Made by a program: the position numbers and the translations under genes | The notes under the pieces: generated by a model | What the model was told of the DNA's origin: nothing | Seen by the model: only the letters and a program-made list of their open reading frames with translations | Database searches by the model: none | In this document: one piece after another, positions 4,856 to 6,825 of the stretch | How positions within the stretch are numbered: position 1 is the first letter of the stretch | Layout of the letters: each line of letters starts with the position of its first letter | Source: Ruminococcaceae bacterium UBA1785 | GTDB taxonomy: Bacteria; Bacillota; Clostridia; Oscillospirales; Acutalibacteraceae | DNA: 6,825 bases | Assembly: GCA_002314555.1 (NCBI GenBank) | Contig: DCGF01000083.1 | Span: forward strand, 1-6,825 | Reading direction: 5' to 3'

Positions 4856-6039
4856 TATAAAAGTTCTCCTAATATCTTGATTCCCTTTACCATATCCTCG
4901 TCGGTAGGTGTTGAGAAGTTAAGTCTAATATACTGTGTGTCTGCCGTCTCGTCTGGGAGGAATGCAATTCCTGGAACGACAGCCACCTTATTCTCTGCAG
5001 CCTTTCTGCAGAAATCCATCATATTTATACCGTCAGGAAGTTTACACCAAACAAACATACCGCCTTCTGGACGTACATATGATAGTTTAGGACAATACTC
5101 ATCAAGAGCATCACACATTACGTCAAGTTTCTTTCTATAGATGGCTTGCATCTTTTTGATATGCTCATTTATGTCGTTCTCTTTCATCCAACGGTATACG
5201 AGCATCTGATTAAACATAGCTGTGTGAACATCCTCTGTCTGCTTACCGACAGTCATTTTAGCAATTAATGCACTAGGACCTAAAACATATCCAACACGGA
5301 TACCAGGAGCTATAAGCTTTGAGAATGTGCCAGCATATACTACTCTGCCCTCTATATCAAAAGATTTGATAGTTGGAAGGTCAGTTCCAGATGTTCGAAG
5401 ATCTCCGTATGGATTATCCTCAAGTACCATAACATCGTACTTTGAAGCAAGTTCGTATACCTTTTTTCTCTTCTCAAGAGACATGGTATAGCCGGTTGGA
5501 TTCTGGAAATTAGGGATAGTGTAAAGGAATTTTACTTTACTGTTACTCTCAAAAAGTGCTTCAAGAGCTTTAACATCTATTCCATCCTCTTCCATAGGAA
5601 CGCCACAAAGCCTAGCACCATAGGATCTAAAGCAGTTTAAAGAACCGATGAACGATGGGTTTTCACATGCTACATAGTCGCCCTCATTACAGAGAACCTT
5701 AGTTAAAAGTTCCATTATCTGAGTAGCGCCAGATGTGATGATAAGTGAGTCGAATTCGGCACCCATCTGATACTTGTTCTTCAAATAACTTTTAAGTTCA
5801 TTTATAAGAGGCTGATATCCCTCAGTAATACCATACTGAAGCGCGCCGATAGGATCCTCGCGGAAGATATCAGCTGCAATTTTAGAAATCGACTCAACCG
5901 GGAACGCATCTGGCGCCGGATTACCCGCTGCCAAAGAAATAGTCTCAGGATCTGAAGTTGATTTCAAAATCTCTCTAATGAGAGATGGTTTTAATTTTGC
6001 TATTTTGTCTGAAAAAACATAAGTTTCTTTTTTAGCCAT
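4855..6039 (-). CDS. PLP-dependent aminotransferase, class I/II (2-aminoadipate/kynurenine aminotransferase-like)
   Basis: Cytoplasmic fold-type I aminotransferase, 394 residues, full length. Hallmarks in order: GALQYGITEGYQPLI (65-79), TSGATQIMELL (103-113), the NFQNPTG motif with Asn180 (177-183), LEDNPYGDLR with Asp208, which contacts the PLP pyridine nitrogen, AGTFSKLIAPGIRVGY with Lys241 forming the Schiff base and Arg248 nearby, and YIRLNFS with Arg372 for the substrate carboxylate. The pattern fits the LysN/AADAT/MocR-catalytic-domain group; there is no N-terminal GntR DNA-binding domain, so it is not a MocR regulator. The substrate is not determinable; branched, aromatic or 2-aminoadipate-type substrates are all possible. 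Co-transcription with trpS hints at aromatic amino-acid metabolism, a weak inference. An AAGAGGCG ribosome site precedes ATG 6039, and the promoter lies within 60 bp. Confidence 0.93.
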   Translation of the reverse strand: MAKKETYVFSDKIAKLKPSLIREILKSTSDPETISLAAGNPAPDAFPVESISKIAADIFREDPIGALQYGITEGYQPLINELKSYLKNKYQMGAEFDSLIITSGATQIMELLTKVLCNEGDYVACENPSFIGSLNCFRSYGARLCGVPMEEDGIDVKALEALFESNSKVKFLYTIPNFQNPTGYTMSLEKRKKVYELASKYDVMVLEDNPYGDLRTSGTDLPTIKSFDIEGRVVYAGTFSKLIAPGIRVGYVLGPSALIAKMTVGKQTEDVHTAMFNQMLVYRWMKENDINEHIKKMQAIYRKKLDVMCDALDEYCPKLSYVRPEGGMFVWCKLPDGINMMDFCRKAAENKVAVVPGIAFLPDETADTQYIRLNFSTPTDEDMVKGIKILGELL

Positions 6040-6066
6040 ATTATCGCCTCTTAAAAAATATAAATA

Positions 6067-6095
6067 ATTTTATCATATTGTCATACCTTTGACAA
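6067..6095 (-). promoter_or_regulatory. Promoter of the aminotransferase-trpS operon
   Basis: On the minus strand, TTGTCA (-35, 6090-6095) is 17 bp from TAAAAT (-10, 6067-6072). Predicted start is near 6060, giving a leader of about 20 nt. Its -35 box overlaps the -35 of the divergent aldolase promoter by five bases. Confidence 0.72.
6078..6095. repeat. Inverted repeat TTGTCA-6-TGACAA between divergent promoters
   Basis: Perfect 6-bp arms at 6078-6083 and 6090-6095. The right arm is the aminotransferase -35 box and most of the aldolase -35 box. It could be an operator for one or both promoters, or a by-product of -35-like sequence; the sequence alone does not decide. Confidence 0.4.
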
Positions 6096-6117
6096 TGAAT
6101 AATTCCTATACTATAAT
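6089..6117 (+). promoter_or_regulatory. Perfect-consensus promoter of the aldolase gene
   Basis: TTGACA (6089-6094), exactly 17 bp, then TATAAT (6112-6117): full consensus for sigma-A. Predicted start is near 6124 and the leader about 27 nt. This fits very high expression of a glycolytic gene. Confidence 0.88.
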
Positions 6118-6129
6118 GTATGAGGAATT
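6101..6129. promoter_or_regulatory. Candidate operator: 29-bp imperfect inverted repeat centred on the aldolase -10 box
   Basis: AATTCCTATAC (6101-6111) and GTATgAGGAATT (6118-6129) are inverted copies of 11 bp, identical apart from one inserted G. The 6-bp centre is the TATAAT box itself. A protein bound here would cover the promoter core. The one-base offset weakens a strict two-fold operator. It does not match the cre consensus I know for CcpA. Confidence 0.4.
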
Positions 6130-6150
6130 TTTAAGGAAAGAGGTATCGTT

Positions 6151-6825
6151 ATGCCACTTGTTACAACAAAAGAAATGTTCGCAAAAGCTTATGACGGCGG
6201 TTACGCTGTTGGTGCTTTTAACGTAAACAACATGGAGATCATCCAGGGCATCACAGACGCAGCAGCTGAACTTAAGAGCCCAGTTATCCTTCAGGTTTCA
6301 AAGGGTGCTCGTTCATATGCAAATCACACATATTTAAAGAAGCTCGTTGAAGCAGCAGTAGAGGAGCATCCAGAAGTTCCTATCGCTCTTCACCTTGACC
6401 ACGGCGCAGACTTCGAAATCTGTAAGTCTTGCATCGACGGTGGCTTCACATCAGTTATGATTGACGCTTCTTCTCATTCATTCGAAGAGAACATCGCTAT
6501 CACAAAGCAGGTTGTTGAATATGCTCATGATCACGGCGTAGTTGTAGAAGCAGAGCTTGGTACACTCGCTGGTATCGAGGATGAAGTACAGGTTGAAGCT
6601 GGCTCTGAGAGCTACACTCGTCCAGAAGAAGTAGAAGAGTTCGTATCAAAGACAGGTTGTGACTCACTTGCTATCGCTATCGGCACAAGCCACGGCGCAT
6701 TCAAATTCACAGCTGCTCAGTGCACACGTAATGCAGACGGAATCCTTGTTCCTCCTCCACTTCGTTTTGACGTTCTTGAAGAGTGTATTAAGAGACTTCC
6801 TGGTTTCCCAATCGTTCTTCACGGT
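6151..6825 (+). CDS. fba: Class II fructose-bisphosphate aldolase (partial, 3' end outside window)
   Basis: Zn-dependent aldolase of glycolysis and gluconeogenesis in the cytoplasm, cleaving fructose 1,6-bisphosphate to dihydroxyacetone phosphate and glyceraldehyde 3-phosphate. The first 225 codons are present of about 300-310 expected. Motifs are GAFNVNNME (21-29), HLDHG (81-85) with the catalytic Asp83 and Zn ligand His84, VEAELG (132-137), GTSHGA (178-183) with Zn ligand His181, and FPIVLHG at the window edge with the third Zn His224. AAGGAAAGAGG precedes ATG 6151. Codon choice is strongly biased (GTT, GCT, CTT, GGT, ATC), as expected for a highly expressed gene, and differs visibly from its neighbours. 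A tagatose-bisphosphate aldolase is the closest alternative in the family, but the PPPLRFDVLEEC stretch and the lone promoter fit Fba better. Confidence 0.95.
   Translation, partial: MPLVTTKEMFAKAYDGGYAVGAFNVNNMEIIQGITDAAAELKSPVILQVSKGARSYANHTYLKKLVEAAVEEHPEVPIALHLDHGADFEICKSCIDGGFTSVMIDASSHSFEENIAITKQVVEYAHDHGVVVEAELGTLAGIEDEVQVEAGSESYTRPEEVEEFVSKTGCDSLAIAIGTSHGAFKFTAAQCTRNADGILVPPPLRFDVLEECIKRLPGFPIVLHG

Noticed and set aside
4856..6060. T-box leader controlling trpS
   Set aside because: trpS directly overlaps the aminotransferase gene, and the operon leader is only about 20 nt, leaving no room for a T-box.
6117..6153. Short upstream ORF ahead of the aldolase gene (ATG at 6116-6118)
   Set aside because: The ATG lies in the promoter, upstream of the predicted transcription start, so it would not be on the mRNA.

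Overview
This window looks like a chromosomal segment of a low-to-moderate GC Gram-positive anaerobe, most likely a Clostridia member and probably Lachnospiraceae. That is an inference from the style of the proteins (a lipoprotein solute-binding protein with a short MKRF..LALALVMVLAFAAC leader, and a class II fructose-bisphosphate aldolase with PPPLRFDVLEECI), strong AGGAGG-type ribosome binding sites and near-consensus sigma-A promoters. No phage, insertion sequence, CRISPR or RNA gene is visible.

Layout, left to right. (1) Positions 1-2193, minus strand: a polar amino-acid ABC importer operon in the order binding lipoprotein, permease, ATPase. The ATPase runs off the left edge. The operon starts from a TTGACT-17-TACTAT promoter overlapped by a 28-bp dyad. 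(2) 2221-3848, minus strand: a monocistronic MgtE magnesium transporter with its own promoter embedded in the end of trpS, a leader of roughly 190 nt, and an intrinsic terminator. (3) 3845-6095, minus strand: a PLP aminotransferase followed by tryptophanyl-tRNA synthetase, joined by a TAATG stop/start overlap. (4) 6089-6825, plus strand: class II fructose-bisphosphate aldolase, running off the right edge and driven by a perfect-consensus promoter whose -35 box overlaps the -35 box of the divergent aminotransferase promoter.

Three things stand out. First, the ABC importer's binding protein appears to be circularly permuted. The segment that normally ends such proteins (EEYGIAxRxGD...LxxxGxYxxI) sits directly behind the lipobox, ahead of the normal N-terminal start (TxGxDAxYPPF), and the protein stops exactly where that segment would normally follow. 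Second, the mgtE leader ends in a 30-nt inverted repeat that fully pairs the mgtE Shine-Dalgarno. Alternative pairings upstream compete with it, which is the architecture of a translational switch. Third, the same leader carries a 26-codon upstream ORF with its own AAGGGG site. Its first residues (MEGDATPR) resemble, from memory, the start of the enterobacterial MgtL leader peptide. Together the second and third points suggest a Mg2+-responsive leader that I could not match to the M-box. The remaining genes are ordinary housekeeping functions.
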